Shown: positions 50,768-59,994, counted from the first letter of the stretch. The stretch is DNA of 64,000 nucleotides from an uncultured Oscillospiraceae bacterium (GCA_902497145.1 CABVDR010000005.1:22518-86517), one strand, 5' to 3'. The notes: generated by a model from the letters alone, not told the origin. Made by a program: numbers and translations.

Positions 50768-52093
50768 TTACTCTTCGATCTCACCGGTCAGGTCGCCGTC
50801 GGACACGCCGGTGATGCGCACGGGAACAAACTCGCCGGCCGGCACCAGGCCCGCGGCGGTAAAATACACGTGGCCGTCGATCTCCACCGAGTCGGCGTAG
50901 GTCCGGCCCACAAAGCACCCCGCCTGGCTGTCAAAGCCCTCGCAGAGCACCTCCATCACGGTGCCCAGACGCTCCTCGTTGTAGGCATCCATAATGCGTG
51001 ACTGAAGGTCTACCACCAGCTCCACCCGGCGGGCGGCCACCTCCGGGTCCACCTGGTTGTCCATCTTCTCGGCCAGAGTCCCCTCCTCCGGAGAGAACTG
51101 AAACACACCGGCCCGCTGGAGCTTCTGCTCCTTGAGGAACTCACACAGCTCCTCAAACTCCTCCTCCCCCTCGCCGGGCAGGCCGCAGATGAGAGAGGTG
51201 CGGATCACCACATCGGGGATGGCTTTGCGCAGGCGGGCAAAGAGCTCTTCCAGCTCCTTTCTGGTGTTGCGGCGGCGCATGGCCTTCAGAATGCTGTCGT
51301 TGCAGTGCTGGATGGGGATGTCCAGATAGTGGACAATCTTCTTCTCGCTGGCAATGACCTCCACCAGCTCGTCGGTAATAGCCTCGGGGTAGAGGTAGTG
51401 CAGACGGATCCAGTGGAAGGGCAGCTTGCACAGCTCTTTCAGCAGCCCTGCCAGGCTGGTGCCGTCCCCCAGGTCCATTCCGTAGCGGGTGATGTCCTGG
51501 GCAATGACGATAAGCTCCTTCACCCCGGAGTCCGCCAGAGACTTGGCCTCCTCCAGCAGGTGTTCCATGGTGCGGCTGCGGTAGCGGCCCCGAAGCTTGG
51601 GGATGATGCAGAAGGCACAGCCATTGCTGCACCCCTCCGCAATTTTCAGATAAGCGGTGTAGGGCGGAGTGGTAACCATCCGCTCCCCGTCGTCATAGGC
51701 CCGGTCGATCCGCTCAAAGTGCTCCGACCGCTCCCCGGCCATCAGCTCCTCCACCGCTGTCACCACGTCGGTGTAGCTGCCGGTCCCCAGCATGCCGTCC
51801 ACCTCAGGCAGTTCCTTGCGGATGTCGTCGGGGTAGCGCTGGGTGAGGCATCCGGCCACCAGCAGCTTTTTCAGCTTGCCGGCCTGCTTAAGCTGGGCCA
51901 GCTCCAGAATATTCTCAATGGCCTCGCTCTTAGCCGACTCAATAAAGCCGCAGGTGTTCAGCACCGCCACGTCGGCCCCTTCCGGCTCCCCGGTGACCGT
52001 GTGGCCCGCCTTGCGGCACAGGGCCATCATCTGCTCGGTATTCACCAAATTCTTGGCGCAGCCCAGGGAGACAAAGGCAATCTTATAAGGCAT
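50768..52093 (-). CDS. rimO: Ribosomal protein S12 methylthiotransferase RimO
   Basis: A 441-residue radical SAM methylthiotransferase that modifies the conserved Asp of ribosomal protein uS12. FVSLGCAKNLVNTEQM and VLNTCGFIESAKSEAIE begin the UPF0004 domain (about 1-120) with its cluster Cys. The radical SAM motif is CSNGCAFCIIP (CxxxCxxC, about 155-165), followed by KLRGRYRSR. A TRAM domain closes the protein (about 375-441). RimO rather than MiaB is indicated by SLGCAKNLVNTE and length. The ATG at 52093 has AGGAG upstream. Confidence 0.95.
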   Translation of the reverse strand: MPYKIAFVSLGCAKNLVNTEQMMALCRKAGHTVTGEPEGADVAVLNTCGFIESAKSEAIENILELAQLKQAGKLKKLLVAGCLTQRYPDDIRKELPEVDGMLGTGSYTDVVTAVEELMAGERSEHFERIDRAYDDGERMVTTPPYTAYLKIAEGCSNGCAFCIIPKLRGRYRSRTMEHLLEEAKSLADSGVKELIVIAQDITRYGMDLGDGTSLAGLLKELCKLPFHWIRLHYLYPEAITDELVEVIASEKKIVHYLDIPIQHCNDSILKAMRRRNTRKELEELFARLRKAIPDVVIRTSLICGLPGEGEEEFEELCEFLKEQKLQRAGVFQFSPEEGTLAEKMDNQVDPEVAARRVELVVDLQSRIMDAYNEERLGTVMEVLCEGFDSQAGCFVGRTYADSVEIDGHVYFTAAGLVPAGEFVPVRITGVSDGDLTGEIEE

Positions 52094-52117
52094 CCATATC
52101 GCTCCTAATTGTAATCT

Positions 52118-52735
52118 TCATTCCAAGTGATTCCGGCTGTATTTGTCCAGCACAGGCCGGATCTCCTGCCACTGGTAGCCCCGGCGCAGCAGAGCATCGG
52201 AGACCCGCTTGAGTTCCCGGCGGTCCGGCTCCTTCCCGGCCAGCTTCTTAGCCACAAAGGCCTCGATGGCATTGGTGGGGTCCTGAGCCTCCTCCAGGGC
52301 CTGCTCCCACAGCTCCCGGGGTACGCCCCGGCGGTAGAGCTCGTCCTGGAGTTTGCGCAGGCCATAGCCCTTGCCCGAGTAGTGGCGCACCACCGTGCTG
52401 GCATAGCGCGCGTCGTCCAGCAGCCCCAGCTCCTCCAGCCGGTCGCAGATCTGGGCGGTCTCCTCCTCGGTAGCCTCCCAGCTCTCCAGCTTGCGCTCCA
52501 GCTCCCGGCGGGAGATGGGCTTGGAGGCGGCCAGATTCAGAGCCTTCTCCTTCAAGCCGCTCTTTCGGGCGGCCTGCTGCATGGCCTGGAGTTCCTCGCC
52601 GGTCAGCTCCTTCCCTGTATATAGGGAGAAGCTCAGCACCTCATTCTCCCCTACCCGGAGCAGGGTACCGTCCTCCAGCTGGACCAGCCAGCGGCCCTGC
52701 ACCCGCTGAGAGGGCTTGAGCTGTACGATCTTCAC
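52118..52735 (-). CDS. recX: RecA regulator RecX
   Basis: A 205-residue RecX-family protein with tandem three-helix repeats: SRRELERKLESWEATEEE, LLDDARYASTVVRHYSGKGYG, RKLQDELYRRGVPRELWEQA and LLRRGYQWQEI. RecX binds the groove of RecA filaments and limits their activity. It starts with GTG at 52735, immediately next to the recA TAA (TAAGTG), and uses a GAGGAAG within the end of recA as ribosome binding site. Its level is therefore tied to that of recA. Confidence 0.93.
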   Translation of the reverse strand: MKIVQLKPSQRVQGRWLVQLEDGTLLRVGENEVLSFSLYTGKELTGEELQAMQQAARKSGLKEKALNLAASKPISRRELERKLESWEATEEETAQICDRLEELGLLDDARYASTVVRHYSGKGYGLRKLQDELYRRGVPRELWEQALEEAQDPTNAIEAFVAKKLAGKEPDRRELKRVSDALLRRGYQWQEIRPVLDKYSRNHLE

Positions 52736-53848
52736 TTATTCTTCCTCGCCGTCCTTGAAGTCATCGGCGGAGATATCCACCGCCCGGCCGGCAGCCCGAG
52801 CCGCCGCCTGCCCCTGCTTGGACAGGAGTTTGAAGGAGTTGGCACGGATCTTGGCCTCCAGCTCGTCGGCCAGGTCGGGGTTATCCCGGAGATACTGCTT
52901 GGCAGCGTCCCGGCCCTGGCCCAGGCGCAGCTCACCCATGGCAAACCAGGAGCCGCTCTTCTGCACCAGGTCCAGCTTGACACCCAGGTCGATGAGCTCG
53001 CCCACCTTGGAGATGCCCTCGCCGTACATGATGTCAAACTCCGCCTCCCGGAAAGGGGGCGCCACCTTATTCTTCACGATCTTGGCCCGGGTGCGGTTGC
53101 CGATGATCTCGGAGCCGCTCTTCAGGGCCTCAATGCGCCGCACGTCAATGCGCACAGAGGAGTAGAACTTCAGCGCCCGGCCGCCGGTGGTAACCTCGGG
53201 GTTGCCATAGACCACGCCCACCTTTTCCCGGAGCTGGTTAATAAAGATCACAATACAGTTGGTCTTGGCGATGGAGCCGGCCAGCTTGCGCAGAGCCTGG
53301 CTCATCAGACGGGCCAGCAGGCCCACGTGGCTGTCGCCCATATCGCCCTCAATCTCTGCCCGGGGGGTCAGAGCAGCCACCGAGTCCACTACCACCACGT
53401 CGATGGCGCCGGAGCGCACCAGGGCCTCGCAGATCTCCAGACCCTGCTCGCCGGTGTCGGGCTGAGCGATCAGCATGGAGTCGATATCCACCCCCAGAGC
53501 CCGGGCGTAGGTGGGGTCCAGGGCGTGCTCAGCGTCGATGAAGGCCACCTCGCCGCCCCGCTTCTGGGCCTCGGCCACCACGTGAAGGGCCAGGGTGGTC
53601 TTACCGGAGGATTCCGGGCCATAGATCTCAATGATACGGCCCCGGGGCAGGCCCCCGATGCCAAGGGCCAGGTCCAGGGACAGGGAGCCGGTGGGGATGG
53701 ACTCCACCATCACATCCACATTCTCTCCCAGCCGCATAATGGAGCCCTTACCGTAGGCCCGCTCGATCTGGGCCATGGCGGTCTCCAATGCTTTCTTCTT
53801 ATCCGAGGCGGGAGCAGCGCTCTCCACCACAGGCTTCTTGGTTGCCAT
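52736..53848 (-). CDS. recA: Recombinase RecA
   Basis: A 370-residue RecA. IYGPESSGKTTLALHVVA is Walker A, DVVVVDSVAAL Walker B, VIFINQLREKVGVVYGNPEV the L2 region, and GSWFAMGELRLGQGRD is in the C-terminal domain. QIERAYGKGSIMRLGEN is the standard N-terminus. It forms filaments on single-stranded DNA for recombination and SOS induction. AAAAGGAG lies before the ATG. I saw no clear Gram-positive LexA box upstream. Two GC-rich hairpins (53874-53888 and 53896-53912) lie between prmC and recA. Confidence 0.97.
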   Translation of the reverse strand: MATKKPVVESAAPASDKKKALETAMAQIERAYGKGSIMRLGENVDVMVESIPTGSLSLDLALGIGGLPRGRIIEIYGPESSGKTTLALHVVAEAQKRGGEVAFIDAEHALDPTYARALGVDIDSMLIAQPDTGEQGLEICEALVRSGAIDVVVVDSVAALTPRAEIEGDMGDSHVGLLARLMSQALRKLAGSIAKTNCIVIFINQLREKVGVVYGNPEVTTGGRALKFYSSVRIDVRRIEALKSGSEIIGNRTRAKIVKNKVAPPFREAEFDIMYGEGISKVGELIDLGVKLDLVQKSGSWFAMGELRLGQGRDAAKQYLRDNPDLADELEAKIRANSFKLLSKQGQAAARAAGRAVDISADDFKDGEEE

Positions 53849-53873
53849 ATTCCAATACTCCTTTTCTTTCGTC

Positions 53874-53912
53874 GGCGGCCTGGCCGCCCGTTCCTCCCGC
53901 GCCGTGCGCGGG
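53874..53912 (-). promoter_or_regulatory. Paired GC hairpins between recA and prmC
   Basis: GGCGGCC/GGCCGCC (53874-53888) and CCCGCGC/GCGCGGG (53896-53912) form two short perfect stems in the 65-base gap upstream of recA on the minus strand. No U-run is present. They may affect read-through or mRNA stability at the recA 5' side. Confidence 0.4.
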
Positions 53913-53913
53913 C

Positions 53914-54777
53914 TTATCCGTTGATGGTTCCCTCCACCACACGCCAGATGCCCTGGGTGTCGGCGGTGGTCTGAATCTGTTCAAATCCGTTCTGGGCCAG
54001 GATATTTTCCACATCGGGAGCCTGACCGATACCCACCTCAAAGATGAGGGAACCTCCCAGTCGGATGGCATTTTTCCACTTGGAGGCGATAAAGCGGTAA
54101 AAGTCCAGGCCGTCCTCGCCGCCGTCCAGCGCCATGTGGGGCTCGTAGTCCTTTACGCTGTGGTCCAGACCGTCAATGTCGCCGGTGGGGATGTAAGGGG
54201 GATTGCACACAATCACGTCAAAATCCCACAGAGAGGAGGCCGGGGGCTCCATGGCATTCACCGACAGGCAGGTGACCCGGGCGTTGAGCTCGTTGCGGCG
54301 CACGTTCTGCTTGCACACCCGCAGCGCCCCCTCAGACAGCTCCCCCAGCACCACCCGGCAGTCCGGGGCATTGGCGGCAATGGCCAGACCCACACAGCCG
54401 CTTCCAGCGCACAGATCCAGCACCCGTCCCCCTTCTCCTGCCGCTCTGGCCCGCAGGATCCCCCGCTCGGCCAGCACCTCGGTGTCGATGCGGGGGATGA
54501 GCACATCGTTGGAGATATCCAGGGGCAGGCCATAAAACTCCCACTCCCCCACGATATAGGCCACCGGCTCACCCTCCAGGCGGCGCTTGACCAACTCCTC
54601 CACCCGGCGCTCCAGCTCTCCGGAGACATACAGGGACATATCCCGGTAAAACTGCTCCCGGGTCTTGTCTGCCGCGTAGCAGATGAGTTCCCGGGCCTCC
54701 AGCTGTCCCGCCTCGATGCCCGCCTTCCGCAGACGGGCCCGGGTATCCAGATATAAGTTGTTATAGGTGGTAGCCAT
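53914..54777 (-). CDS. prmC: Release factor glutamine methyltransferase PrmC
   Basis: A 287-residue SAM-dependent enzyme that methylates the Gln of the GGQ motif in peptide release factors RF1 and RF2. VLDLCAGSGCVGLAIAANAP is the SAM-binding loop, VIVCNPPYIPTGD the catalytic NPPY motif, and the N-terminal helical domain (about 1-80) is typical. DVLIPRIDTEVL is also standard. The ATG at 54777 (MATTYNNLYL) is used. It lies 68 bases after the DUF1385 gene and precedes recA; a linked prfA is not in the window. Confidence 0.93.
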   Translation of the reverse strand: MATTYNNLYLDTRARLRKAGIEAGQLEARELICYAADKTREQFYRDMSLYVSGELERRVEELVKRRLEGEPVAYIVGEWEFYGLPLDISNDVLIPRIDTEVLAERGILRARAAGEGGRVLDLCAGSGCVGLAIAANAPDCRVVLGELSEGALRVCKQNVRRNELNARVTCLSVNAMEPPASSLWDFDVIVCNPPYIPTGDIDGLDHSVKDYEPHMALDGGEDGLDFYRFIASKWKNAIRLGGSLIFEVGIGQAPDVENILAQNGFEQIQTTADTQGIWRVVEGTING

Positions 54778-54845
54778 TTTCTCACCCTCAACCTTTTCTT
54801 TTTCTTACCATCCAATGCCAACGCTTTTGGACCGTTTTTTCCTAC

Positions 54846-55829
54846 TTACCAGGCATCTTCCCCTTGATTTTCCGGCAGCACCAGTTCCAACGCCTTGATG
54901 CCCACCTCAATCATGGAGTCGTCGGGCTCAAAGGTAGTGAAGTTCTGCAGCCACAGGCCGGGGGCCACCAAAATCCGGGTGATGGGGCCGTCGTGCCGCC
55001 CCGCCCAGCGGTTAAACTCATAGCTGATGCCCACAATCAAAGGCAGCATGGCCAGATGGGCCAAAAACCGCCACACCACATGGGTAATGGGCCAGATGGA
55101 GAACACCACCGAGGAGACCAAGATGGAAATAAAAATCACCACAAAGAGGAAACTGGTGCCGCAGCGGGGATGGTGCCGGGGCTGCTTGCGCACATTTTCC
55201 ACCGTCAGGGGCAGACCGGCCTCATAACAGAAGATGGTCTTGTGCTCCGCCCCGTGGTACTGGAACACCCGATGGATGTCCTTCATTCGGGAACACAGGG
55301 CCAGATAGCCCACAAAAATCACGATTTTTAACACACTCTCTGCCACGTTCCGGGCCACCATGGAGTCGGTGACCAAAGTCACGCCGGTCCCCAGCAGGGT
55401 TGGCAGCAGGAAAAACAGGCCAATAGACATGGCAATGCCCAGCACCACCGCCACCATAATAAAGAAAGAGGCGGCCTTCTCATTGCCCAGCTTCTTCTCC
55501 AGCCACATCTCAAACTTGGAGGGCTCCTCCGGCTGTTCCTCTTCCTCAGGATAAAACTCAGCGGAGTACATCAGCGCCTTGACACCCTCCACCATAGAGG
55601 CCAGAAAGGTCACCACCCCCCGCACAAGGGGCAGCCCCAGCAGGGGATATTTGTCCTTGATGAGCTTCAGCTCGCTCTCCCGAATGGCTAGCTGGCCGTC
55701 GGGTTGACGCACCACAATGGCCTGCTTTTTCGGCCCGCGCATCATGATGCCTTCAATCAGCGCCTGACCGCCGCACATGGTCTTAAAGCCGCCCTTGGGG
55801 CAGGCGCAGTTTTTCTGCTCTGTTGACAT
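54846..55829 (-). CDS. DUF1385 family membrane protein
   Basis: A 327-residue protein with CGGQALIEGIMMRGPKKQAI near the start and YHGAEHKTIFCYEAG and HPRCGTSFLFVVIFIS further on, the conserved segments of the DUF1385 (YqhQ-like) family. Four or five membrane helices are predicted. It is widely linked with prmC/prfA in Firmicutes; the biochemical role is not established. The ATG at 55829 is chosen with AAGGAG upstream at a rather long spacing (11 bases). A promoter-like sequence (55876-55904) lies upstream, so it may start the DUF1385-prmC unit. Confidence 0.88.
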   Translation of the reverse strand: MSTEQKNCACPKGGFKTMCGGQALIEGIMMRGPKKQAIVVRQPDGQLAIRESELKLIKDKYPLLGLPLVRGVVTFLASMVEGVKALMYSAEFYPEEEEQPEEPSKFEMWLEKKLGNEKAASFFIMVAVVLGIAMSIGLFFLLPTLLGTGVTLVTDSMVARNVAESVLKIVIFVGYLALCSRMKDIHRVFQYHGAEHKTIFCYEAGLPLTVENVRKQPRHHPRCGTSFLFVVIFISILVSSVVFSIWPITHVVWRFLAHLAMLPLIVGISYEFNRWAGRHDGPITRILVAPGLWLQNFTTFEPDDSMIEVGIKALELVLPENQGEDAW

Positions 55830-55875
55830 GAATCTTGTTACTCCTTTGTTCCGGGGGACAGGCATACCCAATGAT

Positions 55876-55904
55876 ATTTTATCAAGTTCCCACTGGAAAT
55901 GCAA
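55876..55904 (-). promoter_or_regulatory. Candidate promoter for DUF1385-prmC
   Basis: Minus strand: TTGCAT, 17 bases, and an extended -10 (TGATAAAAT). The -10 is one mismatch from consensus. Located 47 bases before the DUF1385 start. Confidence 0.42.
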
Positions 55905-55918
55905 CCTCGAAATCGAAC

Positions 55919-57346
55919 TTATGTTTCAATCGGCAGCCGTACCGTCACCAGACAGCCGCCGCCCTCGGCGTTGCCAATGTCCAAGGTGCCCTCGTGGCGG
56001 GTCACGATCTCCTCACACACAGCCAGGCCAATGCCGGAGCCTCTGGCCTTGGAGCTTCCCTTATAGAACTTATACTTGACGTGGGGCAGTTCCTCCTCCG
56101 GGATGCCAGGGCCATAGTCCCGGATACGGATGACCGCCTCCTCCCCTTCCTGGGCAATGGAGACGTCGATGCGTTTGCCGGATCCGCCGTGCTTTCCAGC
56201 ATTGTCCAGCAGGTTGCAGAACACCTGGCGCAGCCGTTCCGGGTCGCCGCTGATGGGCACCGCCTCCTCCGGGCAGTCCTGGTAGGTAAGCTCGATGCCC
56301 TCCCGGCGGAAGAACTCCCGGTAGGTGTACACTGCGTCCTCCAGTTCAGCCTTCAGATCCAAAGGCTCCACCGACAACGTGAAGCGTCCGTCCGACATGC
56401 GGGAGAACTCCAGCAGCTCCTCCACCATGTTGGTCAGCCGCCGTGCCTCCGAGACAATGATATCCATACCCTTGCGCACATCCTTGGGGTCCCGCAGTTC
56501 ACCGCTCTGGATGGTCTCCGCCCAGCCGGTGATGGCAGTGAGGGGGGTGCGCAGCTCATGGGAGACGGAGGAGATAAACTCTGACTGGGTCTTCTCCGAC
56601 TGCTTGATTTTCAGGGACATATCGTTGATGGTATCGGTCAGTTCCCCGATCTCATCGTCAAATTTCTTCTCGATCTGTACACCGTAGCTGCCGTCGGCAA
56701 TAAGCCGGGCCGTCTCCGTGATACTGGCCAGAGGCTCCACAATGGAGCGGACAAAGTACAGGTTTGAGAAGTACACCAGGGCCAAAATCACCGCTCCCAG
56801 CAGACAGGCCAGGGCCACCGACAGGAAAAACTGCCAGTCAATGCCTACCAGAGAGGTGACATACCGCACCACAGCCACCGTCTGCCCATGGTAAACCACC
56901 GGGGCCGAGGCAGCTACGATCCGTTCCCCGGTGTGGGGGTCGGTCCCCTTCCAAACTTTGGATTCCTGGTTGTTCAGAGCGCTCTGGATGTCCAGCGTGT
57001 CCGGCATGGTACCGGCAGCCAGATCGTTGCTGGAGTACTGCACCGCTCCGGTGACATCCAGAAACTGCAGCTCCAGCTTGGTTTTGTTGTCAAACTCCTG
57101 CACCGCACTCTGGGCATTGCTCCAGAACTGGCTCCGGGTATAGGAGGCAAACCCCCGGGCCCGGTCCTCCGCCTGGCGCTCTAAATCGTTCATGGTAGTG
57201 GTGTAGTAGTAGCTCCACATGGCCGCGGTAAAGGTGCCCAGAGCCATAGCCAGTACCAACAGCACCACGCCCACGCTGTTAATCAGCCAGCGGCGGCGGA
57301 TACCACGGATCTTTACTTTATCTGTTACGACAATCTTTTTTGCCAT
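55919..57346 (-). CDS. Sensor histidine kinase (HAMP, PhoR/ResE type)
   Basis: A 475-residue kinase. Two membrane helices (about 20-45 and 170-190) enclose an extracytoplasmic sensor. A HAMP domain (about 190-245) leads to HisKA with FISSVSHELRTPLTAITGWA (phospho-acceptor His) and an HATPase region with QVFCNLLDNAGKHGG (N box), IRDYGPGIPEEELPHV (G1) and SGIGLAVCEEIVTRHEG (G2). The gene is the presumed partner of the OmpR-type regulator at 57818, but a 470-base GC-rich noncoding wedge separates them. The ATG at 57346 has GGGGAGGTG upstream. The stimulus is unknown. Confidence 0.92.
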   Translation of the reverse strand: MAKKIVVTDKVKIRGIRRRWLINSVGVVLLVLAMALGTFTAAMWSYYYTTTMNDLERQAEDRARGFASYTRSQFWSNAQSAVQEFDNKTKLELQFLDVTGAVQYSSNDLAAGTMPDTLDIQSALNNQESKVWKGTDPHTGERIVAASAPVVYHGQTVAVVRYVTSLVGIDWQFFLSVALACLLGAVILALVYFSNLYFVRSIVEPLASITETARLIADGSYGVQIEKKFDDEIGELTDTINDMSLKIKQSEKTQSEFISSVSHELRTPLTAITGWAETIQSGELRDPKDVRKGMDIIVSEARRLTNMVEELLEFSRMSDGRFTLSVEPLDLKAELEDAVYTYREFFRREGIELTYQDCPEEAVPISGDPERLRQVFCNLLDNAGKHGGSGKRIDVSIAQEGEEAVIRIRDYGPGIPEEELPHVKYKFYKGSSKARGSGIGLAVCEEIVTRHEGTLDIGNAEGGGCLVTVRLPIET

Positions 57347-57390
57347 CTGAGCACCTCCCCTCCCGGGTTATGAAGTGTTACCATAAACTC

Positions 57391-57436
57391 CGCACTTCGG
57401 TCTGTCACGCTGCGGATTGGGCGCACGGCCGGGTCG
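57391..57436. repeat. Intergenic 46-base repeat, copy 1
   Basis: Begins CGCACTTCGGTCTGTCACGC and ends GGCCGGGTCG. It matches the copy at 57532-57577 with about eight differences. Confidence 0.8.
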
Positions 57437-57531
57437 ATAACTCCGCCGTCTCCGCCGCCAAACAGAAGGCCCTGGGCCTTCTTGGTTTGCCGGCATCCGC
57501 TCTGTCGTTATCTCCCCTGCGCGCCTATCCT

Positions 57532-57577
57532 CGCGCTTCGGTCTGTCATGCTTCGCTTTGGGCCCATGGCCGGGTCG
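57532..57577. repeat. Intergenic 46-base repeat, copy 2
   Basis: Begins CGCGCTTCGGTCTGTCATGC and ends GGCCGGGTCG, 141 bases after copy 1. A shorter related start (CGCACTTCTCGTTCACGCTG) occurs at about 57673. Confidence 0.8.
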
Positions 57578-57817
57578 CTTTCGCTGCGTCTCGGGTAAAA
57601 ATCAGTCCCACTACGCGGGCCTTGGATTTTCACCCTCGCTTCGCTTCAAGCTCCCCTACGGGCCTAAGCCCCGCACTTCTCGTTCACGCTGCGGCGGTTG
57701 CGCAACGCGCGGCTTCCCTCCGTCTCGGGCTTGGAACAGGGCCGCTTTGCGTCCCTTCGGTTCCTCGCCCTCGCTCCGGTCCATCCGCGCTGCTCCACAC
57801 GCCTCCGCGCTTCTATC

Positions 57818-58507
57818 TTAACTCCCCCACTTATAGCCATAGCCCCACACGGTGTTCACATAGGTGGGCTTGGTGGGGTTATCCTCGATCTTGATACGCA
57901 GACGGCGAATATTCACATCCACGATCTTCAGCTCGCCGAAGTAGTCCTTGCCCCACACGGCATCCAGGATCTCCTCCCGGGAGAGAGCCTTGCCCGGGTT
58001 TTCCATAAACAGCTTGATGATCCCGTACTCCACCTGGGTCAGCTTTACCCGCTGTCCGTTTTTCTCCAAGGTGCGGTTGCGGGTGTTCAGCAGGAAGGGG
58101 GGCTGACTGATCTCATCGGGAGAGGCCTCCTCCTCATCCCCGCCGGTGCGGCGGAACAGGGCGTCCACCCGGGCGGTGAGCTCCGCGGGAGAGAAGGGTT
58201 TGGTCACATAGTCGTCCGCGCCGGTCATCAGGCCGGTCACCTTGTCCATCTCCTGGGTGCGTGCGGTAAGCATAATGATGCCGATCTTATTGTCCATGGC
58301 CCGGATGCGGCGGCAAACCTCAAAGCCGTCGATGCCGGGGAGCATGATATCCAGCAGAGCTACTTTGATCCCGGGGTTCTCCTTCAGGGCCACCAGGGCG
58401 TCCTCGCCGGTGGCTGCCTCGATGGTCTGATACCCCGCCCGCTTCAGGTTGATGACCACGAAGCTGCGAATGTTCTCTTCATCTTCCAACACAAGAACTT
58501 TTCTCAT
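57818..58507 (-). CDS. OmpR-family response regulator
   Basis: A 229-residue regulator. The receiver domain (1-120) has VLVLEDEENIRSFV (acidic pocket), VALLDIMLPGIDGFEV with the phospho-acceptor Asp, MLTART and the DYVTKPFSPAEL Lys. The winged-helix domain (about 135-229) has KLTQVEYGIIKLFMENPGKA, LSREEILDAVWG, VDVNIRRLRIKIED and TVWGYGYKW. The start at 58507 has GGAAGG upstream; a longer open frame into the lipoprotein gene is not used. Its cognate kinase probably is the gene at 55919. Confidence 0.93.
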   Translation of the reverse strand: MRKVLVLEDEENIRSFVVINLKRAGYQTIEAATGEDALVALKENPGIKVALLDIMLPGIDGFEVCRRIRAMDNKIGIIMLTARTQEMDKVTGLMTGADDYVTKPFSPAELTARVDALFRRTGGDEEEASPDEISQPPFLLNTRNRTLEKNGQRVKLTQVEYGIIKLFMENPGKALSREEILDAVWGKDYFGELKIVDVNIRRLRIKIEDNPTKPTYVNTVWGYGYKWGS

Positions 58508-58533
58508 GGTTTTCCTTCCTTTCGCGGCAATCC

Positions 58534-59994
58534 TCAGTCTGACCAACCGCTCTGGATCAGCTGGAAGGCCGACACCAGCTCGGTCTGATCCAATCCGCAG
58601 TCCCAGGAGGAGTTGTAGAAGGAAGCGGCGTACACCGCGTCCTCCTCCTCCCGCAGAATAAAGCGGTTGGACGTATTGGCCCGGTTGGTCTGACTGGTGA
58701 ATTTGTAGATCACCAGGAAGGGGCTGGGTTCGCTGTTCCCCTCCAGGTGGTAGAAGATCACCGCCCGCTGGCCGCTGATGGCATCGTAGCGGGAGATGGT
58801 AATGGCATTTTTCCAGCTGTCTGGAATGATCAGATACCAGCCGTCGGTTACATTGTGGTAGGTGGTACACACCGCATTGCGCTGGCCGTTCCCGTCGTAC
58901 TGGTACCAGTCGATGAGCCAATAGTCCAGGGCGGTGCTGTCCTCCTGTCCCGGCAGGGGGCTGGGCTGAGGCAGCTCCAGCACTCCGTCCCCGTTCACAT
59001 CTGCGGGCTCCAGATCCACATAGCGGCTCAAAACCTCCCGGCTCACGCCGGTGGCGGGATCCAGACTGATATTGGTCAGCTTTCCCCCCTGATAGGCAAT
59101 CACATCCACCACACGGCTGCCGTCTGACAGCTCAGTGGAGACATACAGGGCCCGGGCAGGCGGATCATCACTAATAAAATTCTGTTCCACACCGCCCCGT
59201 CCCACGCTGACCACACCGGCCGACAAAGGCGCACTATCCAGCTTCTGGAAGGTGTTCTCTTTCCAGCCGTATACATCCACGCCGCTGCTGGTCAAGGAGG
59301 GGTCAATTCGCACCACAGCCACTTCGGTGCGGGCATCCTGGTCAATATCAGTGAGAATATAGTCCCCATAGGCGGTGGTCATCAGCTCCGTCCCCCGCAG
59401 GTCGTCCTTCTGGACCGTTGCGGAGGTGCTGTTTTTTCCTGCGTCCGCCGCCGCATTGGCGCTTTGCAGGCGATTGCGGCTCATGGGGCCCTCCAGGGAG
59501 TAGACCCCCAACAAGTAGGCGCCGGTACTCATCTGCCAGCTGACCACCACTTCTTTATAGCCGCTGCCATCCAGATCCACATAGTCTACCTTATAAATGG
59601 CAGAGCCGTCCCCCTCCAGCATCCCGCTGACGGTGTAGGTGTCGTCCTCCCCCTTGGTGAAAAAGTAGATCTTTTGGGGCTTTTCTGCCCCCGATACCCG
59701 GAAAAAGGTCACCGCAGTCTCCCGCAGTCCATCTCCGTCCATGTCCTGAAGCTGGATCAGAGCCGTGTTGTCTCCGGAGATCACCGAGGTATCGTCCACC
59801 TCCGGTACGCCGTACTCCTGGGCCAGACTGTCCTTGACCTCCCGGATCTTCTGGGTCAGGTTCTCATAGTCGGCGGAGCGCTCCGGGCTCTGGTAGAGCT
59901 CCTCCGGCGAGCGGAAAAAGCAGCCCGATGGCACCAGCATCAGCGCCATGAGCATGGCAGCCAGCACCACTGCCGAAATCCATCTGTTCTTCAT
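58534..59994 (-). CDS. Putative lipoprotein with calcium-binding-like repeats
   Basis: A 486-residue protein of unknown function. The signal sequence (MKNRWISAVVLAAMLMALML) ends in a lipobox VPSGC, so it should be a membrane-anchored lipoprotein. The mature part has several acidic loops like EF-hand or FG-GAP/VCBS repeats: DMDGDGLRE, DLDGSGYKE, DIDQDARTE and DVNGDGVLE, each followed by beta strands. This suggests a beta-propeller-like extracellular domain that binds calcium. The ATG at 59994 has AAAGGAG upstream. It lies between two two-component systems on the same strand, so it may be a target or accessory sensor of one of them (inference). Confidence 0.8.
   Translation of the reverse strand: MKNRWISAVVLAAMLMALMLVPSGCFFRSPEELYQSPERSADYENLTQKIREVKDSLAQEYGVPEVDDTSVISGDNTALIQLQDMDGDGLRETAVTFFRVSGAEKPQKIYFFTKGEDDTYTVSGMLEGDGSAIYKVDYVDLDGSGYKEVVVSWQMSTGAYLLGVYSLEGPMSRNRLQSANAAADAGKNSTSATVQKDDLRGTELMTTAYGDYILTDIDQDARTEVAVVRIDPSLTSSGVDVYGWKENTFQKLDSAPLSAGVVSVGRGGVEQNFISDDPPARALYVSTELSDGSRVVDVIAYQGGKLTNISLDPATGVSREVLSRYVDLEPADVNGDGVLELPQPSPLPGQEDSTALDYWLIDWYQYDGNGQRNAVCTTYHNVTDGWYLIIPDSWKNAITISRYDAISGQRAVIFYHLEGNSEPSPFLVIYKFTSQTNRANTSNRFILREEEDAVYAASFYNSSWDCGLDQTELVSAFQLIQSGWSD

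Larger units (their letters stand above)
57347..57817. other. GC-rich noncoding wedge inside a two-component operon
   Basis: There is no supported gene here. The stretch is GC-rich and repetitive: a 46-base unit occurs at 57391-57436 and 57532-57577 and in weaker form near 57673, and a perfect hairpin AGAAGGCC/GGCCTTCT lies at 57464-57482. It separates a response regulator from its likely kinase. Confidence 0.7.

Noticed and set aside
53849..53913. LexA/SOS box upstream of recA
   Set aside because: No CGAAC-N4-GTTCG-like palindrome is present; only GC-rich hairpins are seen.
57340..57894. A 184-codon plus-strand frame across the noncoding wedge
   Set aside because: It overlaps the ends of two real genes on the other strand and translates the direct repeats; no ribosome binding site or known domain.
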